The notes under the pieces are model-generated. The model was not told the DNA's origin. It made no database searches and saw nothing but the letters and a program-made list of their open reading frames with translations. Source: WTFY01 sp965214675 (GTDB lineage Bacteria; Pseudomonadota; Gammaproteobacteria; UBA4575). Taken from it: a stretch of DNA of 64,000 nt. Positions 35,482 through 44,237 of this stretch are shown here, in pieces (the first letter of the stretch is position 1; the number at the start of each line of letters is the position of its first letter). Location: positions 930,001 through 994,000 of the forward strand of contig OZ243969.1 of NCBI GenBank assembly GCA_965214675.1. The letters are read 5' to 3'. Both the position numbers and the translations under genes were made by a program.

Positions 35482-35942
35482 GGGGTTTCTTCCTGTTTTT
35501 CATCCGGGGATTCCTTTTTCTGCAGAACCGCAGGCATGATGGCCCGGACTTCACCGGGCAACGCATACTCGATGCGCGCATACAACGGGAAGGTCGTCAC
35601 ATACCCGGGTACCGGGGTGCGCTCAGGCCCCGACAGGTGCGGATAGACGTACATCACCAGGGTGGGGTTGGGGAGGTGCGGGAACCGGGTCTCGAGCTCG
35701 CGGGCCGCCTCGCGCACAAAGCCGTGATACCGGGAGATGCCGTCGTGGGCCAGCGGGGTCGCGCGCACGAGTGTTTGCTTATCCTTCTGCAGTCCCTGCA
35801 TGTGCTGCGCGTAGATGGCCTGCATGGTCGGGCCGTCCTGTTCCAGCACGGCCTCCTTGGTGGTGGTACAGCCTGCCAGCTGCAGGCTAATCAAGACCGC
35901 TGCCAGACAAGGCAGCCCGGGTATGCAAAAGATTCGTTTCAT
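35478..35942 (-). CDS. Conjugative transfer region lipoprotein (TIGR03751)
   Basis: A 154-residue lipoprotein with signal CLAAVLISLQLAGC (lipobox LAGC). The mature part includes PTMQAIYAQHMQGL and FPHLPNPTLVMYVYPHLS, and ends with a charged tail. I chose ATG 35942 for the signal sequence; it begins inside the 3' end of the preceding gene. It is analogous to the VirB7/TraV-type lipoprotein that anchors the outer-membrane ring. Confidence 0.82.
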   Translation of the reverse strand: MKRIFCIPGLPCLAAVLISLQLAGCTTTKEAVLEQDGPTMQAIYAQHMQGLQKDKQTLVRATPLAHDGISRYHGFVREAARELETRFPHLPNPTLVMYVYPHLSGPERTPVPGYVTTFPLYARIEYALPGEVRAIMPAVLQKKESPDEKQEETP

Positions 35943-37284
35943 GATGAAGTTTCCTGCCGTCAGGTTGAAAATCGAGGTTGAGTGCATGGTCGACATGGAT
36001 GGCCAGCTCGACCCCGGCCGGCACGAACACGGCATCGAAGCTCTGTGCCTGGCGCTCGGCCAGCCAGCGGGCCAGCTCATCACTGCCGCGACGGGCCGCC
36101 TTGCCGAGCACGTACTTTCCGGTCCGCCCGGAGACCACGCTGGAGGTCACCCCGGAGTCGCTGATCAACGTCGTGGTCTCGGCCTGGGCCACCGCCTCGC
36201 CTGCGGCCTCCATGGCCATCACGCCGATACGCTGGGCGAGATACGTGTGCGCACTGGTCTTGCGCGCACCGCTGATGCACGGCACTCCCCAGGCATCCGA
36301 GATCCAGCCCAGCGGTCCCGTGCCGGGACTCCCGGAATCCCCTGATTGATTCCCGTCGCTCGACAGGGTCCGGATGGTGCCGTCTTCGAACACGAAAGTG
36401 ACCGACTCCAGCTGTCCGCTCACGCACGACAGGGTCCAGTCCCCGATCGCCGTACCACTCCAGATCATGCCCTCGACCCCCGGGATGCGAAGGCCGTTAG
36501 CCGCTAGGTTGTCTTTGCCTGTGATCACCTTGAACGGCATCGGATCGTGCACCTGTCCCTGCACCGGGATGCGCCCCACCAGTGCCGTCATGCCGACGGA
36601 GCCGACCAGGGTCGCATTGCGCGGCACGGTGTAGACCGCTACCTCAGCCTCAACAGTTTTGCCTTCCTGTTCCATCAGTGGCGACAGTGCCGGTCGGGCC
36701 CGATCGAGGGCCGCCAGCGTGGGCGCTGTCACCCCATCCGGACCCACCACGGCCGCATGCTCCAGCGGTTCGATCCAGACCGGACTGGTCGGTGTGCGGG
36801 TGCGCGGGGCCTCCAGGCCCCGTCCTACGGGGAGCGGTGCACCGGAGGAGGATCCAGCGGATTCTTCATCACTGAACCGACGGGCCAGGGCATCGAGGCG
36901 CGCGGTGAGGGCCGCGATGGCCGAGACCGTCTCAGGGGTATCGGATTCATGGTCTCGCTCATCGAGCATGCCCTTCAGCTTTGAGACGATGGAACTTTCG
37001 ATCCGGCTGCGGTCCTCGATGAGCTCACGATTCTCCTGCCTGAGTACGGCATTGTCCTGGCGCAGCGCATTGAGCTGCGAGGTCATGCCGCTGACGTTCG
37101 CCGTCAGGGTCTTGATGGTATCGGCAGGCGTATCCGCATCCGGCATCGAAGCCTGCGGGACGGCCTCGAGTCCCCGGGCAGACTTCTCGCCCACGCTGCA
37201 CGAGCGGATTCCAATGAACACGGCCACCACGATAAGAAGACCAGCCAAAAGGGGCAGCAGGCGGTTGCGGGTGAACATCGACAT
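35887..37284 (-). CDS. Integrating conjugative element protein, PFL_4705 family (TIGR03752, TraB/VirB10-like)
   Basis: A 465-residue protein. The N-terminal membrane helix (LLPLLAGLLIVVAVFIGI) is followed by a coiled coil (LNALRQDNAVLRQENRELIEDRSRIESSI), a proline-rich stretch and a C-terminal beta domain (RNATLVGSVGMTALVGRIPVQG). This is the TraB/VirB10 scaffold plan that links both membranes. ATG 37284 shares one base with the previous stop, with AAGGAG upstream. Confidence 0.85.
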   Translation of the reverse strand: MSMFTRNRLLPLLAGLLIVVAVFIGIRSCSVGEKSARGLEAVPQASMPDADTPADTIKTLTANVSGMTSQLNALRQDNAVLRQENRELIEDRSRIESSIVSKLKGMLDERDHESDTPETVSAIAALTARLDALARRFSDEESAGSSSGAPLPVGRGLEAPRTRTPTSPVWIEPLEHAAVVGPDGVTAPTLAALDRARPALSPLMEQEGKTVEAEVAVYTVPRNATLVGSVGMTALVGRIPVQGQVHDPMPFKVITGKDNLAANGLRIPGVEGMIWSGTAIGDWTLSCVSGQLESVTFVFEDGTIRTLSSDGNQSGDSGSPGTGPLGWISDAWGVPCISGARKTSAHTYLAQRIGVMAMEAAGEAVAQAETTTLISDSGVTSSVVSGRTGKYVLGKAARRGSDELARWLAERQAQSFDAVFVPAGVELAIHVDHALNLDFQPDGRKLHHETNLLHTRAALSGSGLD

Positions 37285-38156
37285 CAGAAGCTCCTTGCTC
37301 CAACCACCGCATCGAGAGGGCGATCCGATACCAGGTACACCGTCGTGGTATCGAGCGCATCCCCTGCCGGTTGCAGGCGGTTGTGCTGGAAGGTGGCGGC
37401 CAGCCAATGTCCGCACAATTCCCGGGGGTCCAGGGTAACGGGGCGGGATTCCAGGTTGGTGAGCTGCACGGCACTCACGTAATACCCTCCGGCCTTCCAG
37501 GCCGCGACCGGCACAGCCTGCACACGAAGGTCCTGCACCAGGGGCACCGGATCCGGGGGGATCGGCACTCTCACGATGCCGGATTCATGTGGGACCAGGC
37601 GTGGCGGGGCATGCAGTGTTTGGGCGGCAAAGCGGCTCAGCGCGACATAGCCCCAGGGCGAGGTGGGCTGCGCCCGGTCTTCAGATACAGGAGCCTGTGT
37701 AACGATCTCGATATCGGGCAGTGCATACGAGTGTGTACCGGTCGCCACGGCCTCAATATCCAGTACGTAGATCGGCCCTTCGGGTTGCGTGTACACCAGC
37801 ACCCGGGTGGTGGCAAAAGGGGCATCGGCGCGCAGGTACAGCGTGCCGTGGATGCTCTGCGCATGCAGCAGAGCCGCCAGGGATTCCGGGAGCGCCATGC
37901 GCACCGAGCCCGGAAAATGCACGAGCCGCTCCTCGCCTTCGTGCAGCAGGATCCGCAGGGGCGCCTTGCGCCAGACGATCAGCTCGGGTACATCGCGCTG
38001 TGTATGAGCCTCCTGTTGCACAGGGGCGCTATACGGTACAGAAGTATCCTGTTGAACAAAGGCGTCCGGCTGTGCGTACGCCGCATTCGGGAAAAGACAG
38101 CACAGTACAATGAACCACCCCGCTTTTTTCAGGGATGGAAAAATCCTATCAGGCAT
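37284..38156 (-). CDS. Integrating conjugative element protein, PFL_4704 family (TIGR03749, TraK/VirB9-like position)
   Basis: A 290-residue exported protein. The signal peptide is GWFIVLCCLFPNAAYA. It is rich in beta strands (LRILLHEGEERLVHFPGSVR, GTLYLRADAPFATTRVLVY), as in TraK/VirB9 secretins. ATG 38156 overlaps the preceding gene by eight bases. It should form part of the outer-membrane core complex with the lipoprotein and the PFL_4705-family protein. Confidence 0.82.
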   Translation of the reverse strand: MPDRIFPSLKKAGWFIVLCCLFPNAAYAQPDAFVQQDTSVPYSAPVQQEAHTQRDVPELIVWRKAPLRILLHEGEERLVHFPGSVRMALPESLAALLHAQSIHGTLYLRADAPFATTRVLVYTQPEGPIYVLDIEAVATGTHSYALPDIEIVTQAPVSEDRAQPTSPWGYVALSRFAAQTLHAPPRLVPHESGIVRVPIPPDPVPLVQDLRVQAVPVAAWKAGGYYVSAVQLTNLESRPVTLDPRELCGHWLAATFQHNRLQPAGDALDTTTVYLVSDRPLDAVVGARSF

Positions 38157-38823
38157 CAGGCGATCTCCTTGGTGGTGAGGGGTTCTCCGGCGGGGTGTGC
38201 GCGGCAGTATCGAGGCGCTGCGGGCCTTCGCCCCCAAAGCCGTCCAGGGCCAGTCCCCAGGGATTGGTCTCGGGGTCCACATCCATGCGGACCACGCGGA
38301 TTGGATAACGGATGGTGGTACGCTTGACGGTCATGCCCTTGACCGACTCCAGCAGGTCCAGGTCCAGCCATACCAGCCAGACATCCGCTGCCAGCACATC
38401 TACACGGCGCTCTTCATAGCCCTGGCCTGTCACCTCCTGGACCCCGCGGACCCGGTAGGCCAGCTCCCCTCTTCTGGCCTTCAGTTCCATGTCTGCGATC
38501 AGGTCACTGCGATAGCGCGGCGTCAGGTAGGGCGAGATCCGGAAGATCGCCTGGCCATAGTCACTGGCCCCGTCACTGGGCCAGCGGTTGAGCTGCTGGA
38601 AGATGTAGAAGGCAAAGACATAGACGTTGGCGGGGGCCACCTCGTCCACATCCAGTACGGCACCGGAGCGAAGATCCGGGGGAATGTGTATGCGAAGATG
38701 ACGCGGTGCCTGGCTCCAGCCAAACCACAGCGCCAGGATGATGCACCCCTGCAGGCCGATCACAACCCACAGCGAGCGCACATGGGCACGTACGTTATCG
38801 ATCTCGAGACGATAGCGGCGCAC
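38149..38823 (-). CDS. Integrating conjugative element protein, PFL_4703 family (TIGR03746, TraE/VirB8-like)
   Basis: A 224-residue protein from GTG 38823. An N-terminal helix (LWVVIGLQGCIILALWFGW) is followed by a periplasmic domain with VYVFAFYIFQQLNRWP and YLTPRYRSDLIADMELKARRG, matching the TraE/VirB8 arrangement. A proline-rich tail ends the protein. The start lies inside the preceding gene, showing tight coupling. Confidence 0.83.
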   Translation of the reverse strand: MRRYRLEIDNVRAHVRSLWVVIGLQGCIILALWFGWSQAPRHLRIHIPPDLRSGAVLDVDEVAPANVYVFAFYIFQQLNRWPSDGASDYGQAIFRISPYLTPRYRSDLIADMELKARRGELAYRVRGVQEVTGQGYEERRVDVLAADVWLVWLDLDLLESVKGMTVKRTTIRYPIRVVRMDVDPETNPWGLALDGFGGEGPQRLDTAAHTPPENPSPPRRSPDA

Positions 38824-39175
38824 GGCGCCTCCCGAGATCCCAGGGGCCGCTTCGCACCACCCAGGGCACAGACCCGAGTCCGAGAACATGCAGGCGGATG
38901 CGCAGCCACTGCTGGTAATAGCCCTGCGGGCGATTGCGCTTGATGCGCTGGAACAGGGTGGCCAGCCCCACGATGGAGGCCACCACCCCGACGCCTGCAA
39001 TCCCGAAGCCCATGGTGGCTGCATTCAGCGACCAGGCCAGCAAGAATCCCAGCGGCAACCAGACGACGATGGCGAGCCCGGCCATCACACCCAGCTCGGT
39101 GGAGGAGCAGCCCCGGAAGATGGCAGGCTCAACATTGAGCCGGTCGGCCAGCACTTCCTCGGACTCCGTCATCAC
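38795..39175 (-). CDS. Conjugative transfer protein, PFL_4702 family (TIGR03750, TraL-like)
   Basis: A 126-residue protein. A short cytoplasmic N-terminus (DRLNVEPAIFRGCSSTELGV) precedes two membrane helices (AIVVWLPLGFLLAWSL, GIAGVGVVASIVGLATLF) and a basic end with YYQQWLRIRLH. The size and position between the pilin-like gene and the VirB8-like gene match TraL/VirB3-type components of the inner-membrane complex. Confidence 0.82.
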   Translation of the reverse strand: MMTESEEVLADRLNVEPAIFRGCSSTELGVMAGLAIVVWLPLGFLLAWSLNAATMGFGIAGVGVVASIVGLATLFQRIKRNRPQGYYQQWLRIRLHVLGLGSVPWVVRSGPWDLGRRRAPLSSRDR

Positions 39176-39196
39176 TGCATCCTGCGGGTACGGTGG

Positions 39197-39574
39197 CTAG
39201 ATGACGCCAGCGGCTTCGGTGAGCAGGTAACTGGCAAAGATCAGGACCACGGCCCCGACAATGCCGAGCACGCCGACTTCGGCCCACTCGGCCTTGCCCT
39301 GGCGGGCCTCGTTGAACTTGGCAAAGCCGAGATACGCCACCCACAAAAACCCCATCACGGAGATCGCCAGTCCCAGCACCAGTCCACCGTCCTTGATGTA
39401 GCCCTGGATCAGGCCGATCCAGTCGCCGGCCGCCGGCGCCGTACTCGGGGCTACCGGGGTCGGCAGGGCCGCCCAGAGCGGATACGGGAATAGCAGGCCG
39501 GCTGCAAGCAGCGCAGCCTGGTTGAAACTCCCGATGGGTGCCTGGCACCCCGGCATTGCCTTGGATATGTACAT
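39197..39574 (-). CDS. Conjugative transfer membrane protein, PFL_4701 family (TIGR03745, pilin-like)
   Basis: A 125-residue protein from ATG 39574, preceded by AGAGGAG. A long leader with a hydrophobic signal (AALLAAGLLFPYPLWA) is followed by two membrane helices (LVLGLAISVMGFLWVAYLGF, EVGVLGIVGAVVLIFASYLL). This is the size and topology of VirB2/TraA pilins. It is likely the pilus subunit or a pilin-like channel protein. Confidence 0.78.
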   Translation of the reverse strand: MYISKAMPGCQAPIGSFNQAALLAAGLLFPYPLWAALPTPVAPSTAPAAGDWIGLIQGYIKDGGLVLGLAISVMGFLWVAYLGFAKFNEARQGKAEWAEVGVLGIVGAVVLIFASYLLTEAAGVI

Positions 39575-39675
39575 ACCTTTCTCCTCTTTGTTGTCAGACT
39601 GAACCCAACGGGGAAGCTCCCCGTACCCTGTTGCCATAAACCCTCGTGTGGCCTGACCAGGCATTCCCGAGGACC

Positions 39676-39906
39676 TCACCGCAGATAAAAACCCAGAACC
39701 ATGAGCACGATACTGGCCCGAAGCACATTCCAGGTCAGGTCTAAAATGGTGGCCTGACCGGCCTGCCAGGCCCGGAAGGTGCCCATCGTCACCCAGACCA
39801 CCCATACGAATGCAAGCACCAGAATCATCGAGGCGATGGCAGTCAGTACCGTGCCGGAACTCACTCCGGCACCCGCCTGGAACGCACCCTGCTGCGCAGG
39901 GCTCAT
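39676..39906 (-). CDS. Small ICE transfer membrane protein (TIGR03758 family)
   Basis: A 76-residue protein from ATG 39906 (MSPAQQGAFQAGAGV). Two membrane helices are visible (VLTAIASMILVLAFVWVVWV, LDLTWNVLRASIVLMVLGFY). The family typically sits next to the PFL_4701 pilin-like gene. A plus-strand toxin-antitoxin module separates it here from the next upstream transfer gene. Confidence 0.75.
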   Translation of the reverse strand: MSPAQQGAFQAGAGVSSGTVLTAIASMILVLAFVWVVWVTMGTFRAWQAGQATILDLTWNVLRASIVLMVLGFYLR

Positions 39907-40233
39907 GGCCTGTGCCCACCTGCAGCAATCACAGTGTGGTGATGCCAGTAGGAATGAACCGGCACCTCCTCGTGCGTGCATGATTTGTGCTGTATTCCAG
40001 GCCCTGCATCCGCATGGATGGCGGATGGAATACCCTCACCTGCAATCGGCAGAATCAAAATCGGAAAACACGACTTCATGGCACGGCAACTTCCGTAATG
40101 TGTTACAGGACAGGATGCAGGAATTTGCAGGAGAAGCTATGGAAAATCCATTCAGTGAATGGAGTGGTTTTTGAGGAGAACATGGGCCGGGTCTCACATC
40201 TATCTAAACCCGGACAGACTGACTGAGGCCTTG

Positions 40234-40261
40234 ATAGTGTAGCCCATTTGGGCTACACTAT
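40234..40261. promoter_or_regulatory. Perfect palindrome, likely RelB operator
   Basis: Two 13-base arms (ATAGTGTAGCCCA at 40234-40246 and its exact complement at 40249-40261) are separated by TT. The site lies 31 bases before the RelB-like start. Antitoxins of this ribbon-helix-helix class autorepress by binding such palindromes. Confidence 0.75.
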
Positions 40262-40292
40262 AAGCCTCAAGCAACCCGCAGGAGAGTGATTC

Positions 40293-40553
40293 ATGGCAAA
40301 AGCTGAGGTCGTACGTGCTCGCATTGATGTGCACTTGAAAGAGGAAGCCACCGCAATATTGGCTACCATGGGGCTTACCGTGTCGGATTTCGTGCGTATT
40401 GGGCTCACCAAGGTAGTGAGCGAACAAGGACTGCCATTTGAAATGCGAGTACCCAACCGGCTCACCGCTGAAACCCTTGCCAGAAGTGAGCGTGGCGAAG
40501 ATCTACACCGTGCTGGAGATGCCGAAGCCCTGTTCAAAGACCTGGGTATTTGA
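40293..40553 (+). CDS. RelB/DinJ-family antitoxin
   Basis: An 86-residue protein. The N-terminus is a ribbon-helix-helix (AEVVRARIDVHLKEEATAIL then MGLTVSDFVRIGLTKV), as in DinJ/RelB. The acidic/arginine-rich C-terminus (ERGEDLHRAGDAEALFKDLG) is the toxin-neutralising part. It is followed directly by the YafQ-like toxin, and a strong palindrome lies in its promoter. It is on the strand opposite to the transfer operon that it interrupts. Confidence 0.9.
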   Translation: MAKAEVVRARIDVHLKEEATAILATMGLTVSDFVRIGLTKVVSEQGLPFEMRVPNRLTAETLARSERGEDLHRAGDAEALFKDLGI

Positions 40554-40825
40554 TGCGTACCCCGGTCTATTCCGGCCAGTTCAAACGCGATCTGAAGGTA
40601 GCCCGGAAACGTGGCAAAGACCTGAAAAAACTGAAGGAGTTAATGCGCCTGTTGATTGATGAAAAGCCTTTGTTCCCGCAATACAGGGACCACCCGCTCA
40701 AGGGTCCGTGGCGCAGTTTCCGGGATGCCCACATTGAGGCAGATTGGTTACTGATCTACAAGATCGACGGCGAAGAAGTGCGTTTTGAACGAACGGGCAG
40801 ACATGCTGACTTGTTCGACGAGTAA
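40553..40825 (+). CDS. yafQ: YafQ-family mRNA interferase toxin
   Basis: A 90-residue RelE/YafQ fold protein. The catalytic motif set is visible: YRDHPLKGPWRSFRDAHIEADW with its two His and Asp residues, then FERTGRHADLF with the final His. It cleaves mRNA in the ribosomal A site. The ATG shares one base with the antitoxin stop (TGATG), the typical order of antitoxin then toxin. The pair is well inside the ICE and would punish loss of the element. Confidence 0.9.
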   Translation: MRTPVYSGQFKRDLKVARKRGKDLKKLKELMRLLIDEKPLFPQYRDHPLKGPWRSFRDAHIEADWLLIYKIDGEEVRFERTGRHADLFDE

Positions 40826-40859
40826 ACGCGGTGGGTTTAGTAGTTGTTCCTGACAGGAG

Positions 40860-41591
40860 CTATAGATACTTCTTGAAGGTGGCGGCCGTGATCCTGACCG
40901 CCAGCGCAAAGGCCAGGGCGAACGGCAGGAGGATCCAGGACGGGTGCACGCTGACGGGTGACACCAGGTACAGGACCCAGGCGGACAGGAACAAGGGCAG
41001 CGTGGCTTTGCGGGCATAGTGATACACAAAGGAGCTCTCCCGGCCCCCGCCCCAGCGCCTGAGATCACGGACCACCAGACCATCTACCAGTGCGACCCAG
41101 GCGAACAGTGTGAGGCCGGGCAGCGACAGGACCAGGATGGCCAGTCGCACGGTAAAGACCTGGACCATCTGCATGGCTGCCACGAGATGCTCGGCGACCG
41201 GCGCATGCAGGCGGTGCAGCACTACCCGCAGGCCGGATTCATGTGGGGAGGGTACGGGGGTGATCCAGTGGATCAGGCTCACCAGCCCGGTCCATTCGAA
41301 GACCAGACGGACCACCCGCTCTGAAAGGTCACGGGCCACCTGTGCAGGATGGGCCATCCATCCGCCCTGATGTACATCCGTGCCCAGCCAGCGCAGCTCA
41401 TTGACCAGCATCTGGCGGCTGTGGGCCAGACCCTGCTCCTCCCACCAGAACCGCATGCCGATCCATTCGATGAGGATGGAGATCACCAGGGAGACCAGCA
41501 GCCACTTGAGGATCTGCGCCAGACCCGTCAATACACGCGAGAGCGTACTGCGCCGTGTGAGAGCCCTGCGTGGATCAGCCGGCCTCGTCAT
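40860..41591 (-). CDS. Integrating conjugative element membrane protein, PFL_4697 family (TIGR03747)
   Basis: A 243-residue integral membrane protein from ATG 41591, which overlaps the end of traD by 17 bases. Helices are seen at ILKWLLVSLVISILIEWIGMRFWW, LAILVLSLPGLTLFAWVALVDG and LPLFLSAWVLYLVSPV. It belongs between TraD and the pilin cluster in this ICE class; its function in coupling is unknown. The RelB-YafQ pair follows on the other strand, 34 bases from its stop. Confidence 0.82.
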   Translation of the reverse strand: MTRPADPRRALTRRSTLSRVLTGLAQILKWLLVSLVISILIEWIGMRFWWEEQGLAHSRQMLVNELRWLGTDVHQGGWMAHPAQVARDLSERVVRLVFEWTGLVSLIHWITPVPSPHESGLRVVLHRLHAPVAEHLVAAMQMVQVFTVRLAILVLSLPGLTLFAWVALVDGLVVRDLRRWGGGRESSFVYHYARKATLPLFLSAWVLYLVSPVSVHPSWILLPFALAFALAVRITAATFKKYL

Positions 41592-43653
41592 GCGGCTCCC
41601 CCGGATCGGCTTCGCCCAGGTAGCGGGCACGCATGGCCTCGGCCATCGCCTCGAAGTCCTGCGGCATGGACGCGTCCCTGGGCTCCTCTGGCAAGGGGAT
41701 GCGCAGCTTCCACAGCTGTCCACCCTCGAGCAGACAAAAAGCCTGTCCCTTGGGCAGGGCGACCAGGTCGGCGGCACTGAGCATGGGCACCTCCGAGACA
41801 CTGATGCGATCCTCGTTGCGCGACTTGAAGTCGATACCGGAACCCGGCTCCGAGGAATCGTCTACACCCGAGACGCTCATCAGGGTAAAGACCTCGACCC
41901 GGGGCAACTGGTCGGTAAGCATGGCCGCGGTCTCCAGTTCCCTGACCCGCAGCATGAGCAGCGTGTTGAAGTTGCCGGCCACCTGGCCTGCACGGGCTTT
42001 CGAGCCGATACGCGCCTCCACGTCCGACCAGGTCTGGGTGTAGGCCGTGACCTGGAAGCCGGCCCCGCCGGCCTTGTTCAGCAGCGGTACGAACTCCTCA
42101 CCGATCAGCTCGTTGAACTCATCGGCATGCAGGGAGATCACGGGCATCTTGTTGCGGACAGATGTCCTGTGTGCTGTCTCACCGCGCTCGACCCCGGCCC
42201 CGTGCTTGTAGAGGTGACCGGCCACGGAGACCAGGTCGGCAAACATGGAATTGCCCACGGCACCGGCCACCGTGGTATCGGTAAGGGCATCGAGTCCCAC
42301 GTAGACGATGCCCTGGTGGCGTACCACGTCCATCCACTCGAAGATGGGCCGGGGATCGCGTGTGTCCTGGTAGTCCGGTGAGATCAGGGCGGCGATACTG
42401 CCGGTGGTCAGTTTTTCCATCAAGGGGCCAACGGAGCTGACGATCTTGTCAAAGTAGGTCTTGTCGTATCGGAAGGCCGAGATGAGTCCATCGAGCACCG
42501 GATCGTAGAGGTCCTCCTCCTGCAGCAACTGCATGCAGGCGATAGCCTCCTTCGAGCGGCCCTTGAGGGCTGAGGGCAGGCGGCGCTCGTTGAGGTTCGA
42601 GGCCTGTTCAGCGACCCGCGCCTCCCAGTCTTGGATCCCGCAGTGCCGGGCACAGTGTGCGGCATACTCCATGAGCAGCGGTTCGATATCGTTGATGTAG
42701 CGGCGGATCTGCTGGTAGTCCGGCCTTCGCCGCAACGCCACCAGGGCCCGGGCGATGATGTTGACGAACCGCCAGGCGAACTCCCTGAAGGCGGCCGAGT
42801 TGCCCTCGCTCGGCAACTGGTTGGCAATGCGGGTGGCGACCTCCGTGATGCGCGAGAAATTGCCGATAGCGTTGTAGCGTGCCGAGAGCTCGGGGAAGCC
42901 CAGGTGAAACAGGTAAAAGTGATCCAGGCGACCGGCCCGACGGGCCTCGGTGTACATGCGCCGCAAAAGCTCCGCATCTCCCTTGGGGTCGAAGACGATC
43001 ACTACATCGCCGCGGCGGATATCCTGGGTGATCAGCAGCTCGGCCAGTCTCGTCTTGCCGACCCGGGTGGTGCCCAGCACCAGGGTGTGTCCCACCCGCT
43101 CGCCCAGGTCCATCCACACGGGCTGCTCCTTTTGTTCCACCGCATGCAGGGCCGGCTTGCCGCCCACTGCAGGTAAAGGTGCCAGCGGATTCCAGTGCGA
43201 GGGGCTGCGAAAGATGCGGGCCAGCCAACGCAGCCCCGGGATACCCTCCCAGGCGATCTCCTTTTGCCGGGCCCACCGGTACAGGGTGCCCGGGCGGATA
43301 TAGCGCTGTACTTCGGGGCGCAGGGTATCGCGCAGGCGTTGTGTATGTTGCTGGGTCCAGCGAAAGCCGCGTCCCAGAAACAGCTTGTGACGACTGACAG
43401 GAATCCGGTCGGTGCGCAGGCGGTATGTCGGCAACCTTCGAAGATGCCAGCGGTAACACAGCACTCGCCAGGCCTGGTGGGCGCGCCAGACCCCGAAGGC
43501 AAACAGGGCCACGGCGGTGATCCTCGCCACTGAAGGCGGCATCATCCACACCCCGGGGGCCAGCCAGGCCAGGGCGCCTGCCGCCCAGGCCGCCCCCATC
43601 GACCAGAGCTCCACGGCCGGGCGAAGCAGAGCCTCCATCGGATAGCGGCTCAC
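41575..43653 (-). CDS. traD: Conjugative coupling factor TraD, PFGI-1/SXT class
   Basis: A 692-residue type IV coupling protein. Two N-terminal membrane helices are followed by a Walker A LGTTRVGKTRLAELL near residue 193, VIVFDPKGDAELLRR, and Walker B SLHADEFNELIGEEF with GFQVTAYTQTWSD. It would deliver the relaxase-DNA complex to the secretion channel. It is intact although I find no relaxase gene in the element. Its start overlaps the preceding gene by four bases. Confidence 0.92.
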   Translation of the reverse strand: MSRYPMEALLRPAVELWSMGAAWAAGALAWLAPGVWMMPPSVARITAVALFAFGVWRAHQAWRVLCYRWHLRRLPTYRLRTDRIPVSRHKLFLGRGFRWTQQHTQRLRDTLRPEVQRYIRPGTLYRWARQKEIAWEGIPGLRWLARIFRSPSHWNPLAPLPAVGGKPALHAVEQKEQPVWMDLGERVGHTLVLGTTRVGKTRLAELLITQDIRRGDVVIVFDPKGDAELLRRMYTEARRAGRLDHFYLFHLGFPELSARYNAIGNFSRITEVATRIANQLPSEGNSAAFREFAWRFVNIIARALVALRRRPDYQQIRRYINDIEPLLMEYAAHCARHCGIQDWEARVAEQASNLNERRLPSALKGRSKEAIACMQLLQEEDLYDPVLDGLISAFRYDKTYFDKIVSSVGPLMEKLTTGSIAALISPDYQDTRDPRPIFEWMDVVRHQGIVYVGLDALTDTTVAGAVGNSMFADLVSVAGHLYKHGAGVERGETAHRTSVRNKMPVISLHADEFNELIGEEFVPLLNKAGGAGFQVTAYTQTWSDVEARIGSKARAGQVAGNFNTLLMLRVRELETAAMLTDQLPRVEVFTLMSVSGVDDSSEPGSGIDFKSRNEDRISVSEVPMLSAADLVALPKGQAFCLLEGGQLWKLRIPLPEEPRDASMPQDFEAMAEAMRARYLGEADPGEPHDEAG

Positions 43654-44234
43654 TGCGTGATCCCGTCCCGGGTGATCAGCACCGGGTAGTGGCGGATCCC
43701 CAGCACACGGGCAAGATCGCTGCCGGAGCCCGGTGTGATGGACAGCCCCTGTGCGGCCTCGATCACCCGCCGGATATCCTCGCGGGTCTCTGCCTGCACC
43801 AGTAGCCCGAGCGCACCGAGGTCCTTGAGGGTCTTCGCATTGACTGAAAGCCAGCGAATCGAACCCTCATCCGACCCCACCATGAAAAACGGCCGTGGAT
43901 TGCCCTGGGCCAGACGGGTCTGCACTTCGGGGGACAGCTCGGTATCTGTGAGTGCCCCGACCTGCAATCCGGGGGAGCGCACCGGCAACAGCCGGGCCAG
44001 TATCGTCTCATCCGGGACAGGGGCTGACCTCGGCGCCGGGCGGGAGGGGGGGCGAGGGTCGGACCCGTCTGCCTGCAGTTCATCGGAACGCAACGGCTCC
44101 AGCAATGGGGCCAGCGGTCGGGTCGGACCGCCATCATGAATCACCACCGGTGCTGCGAACAGTGATGTGCAGGCCAGGCAGACCGCCCACAGAATCAACC
44201 TGCCGGTACACCCGGGGAGACTCATGCCTGGCAT
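43650..44234 (-). CDS. Integrating conjugative element protein, PFL_4695 family (TIGR03765)
   Basis: A 194-residue exported protein. The signal peptide is LILWAVCLACTSLFA. The mature part starts APVVIHDGGPTRPLAPLLEPL and ends IRHYPVLITRDGITQ. It is the usual neighbour upstream of traD in this class. Its biochemical role is not known. Confidence 0.82.
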   Translation of the reverse strand: MPGMSLPGCTGRLILWAVCLACTSLFAAPVVIHDGGPTRPLAPLLEPLRSDELQADGSDPRPPSRPAPRSAPVPDETILARLLPVRSPGLQVGALTDTELSPEVQTRLAQGNPRPFFMVGSDEGSIRWLSVNAKTLKDLGALGLLVQAETREDIRRVIEAAQGLSITPGSGSDLARVLGIRHYPVLITRDGITQ

Positions 44235-44237
44235 GGA

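Noticed and set aside
37371..38327. Plus-strand 318-codon frame
   Set aside because: Antisense to the PFL_4704 and PFL_4703 family genes, with shadow-type composition.
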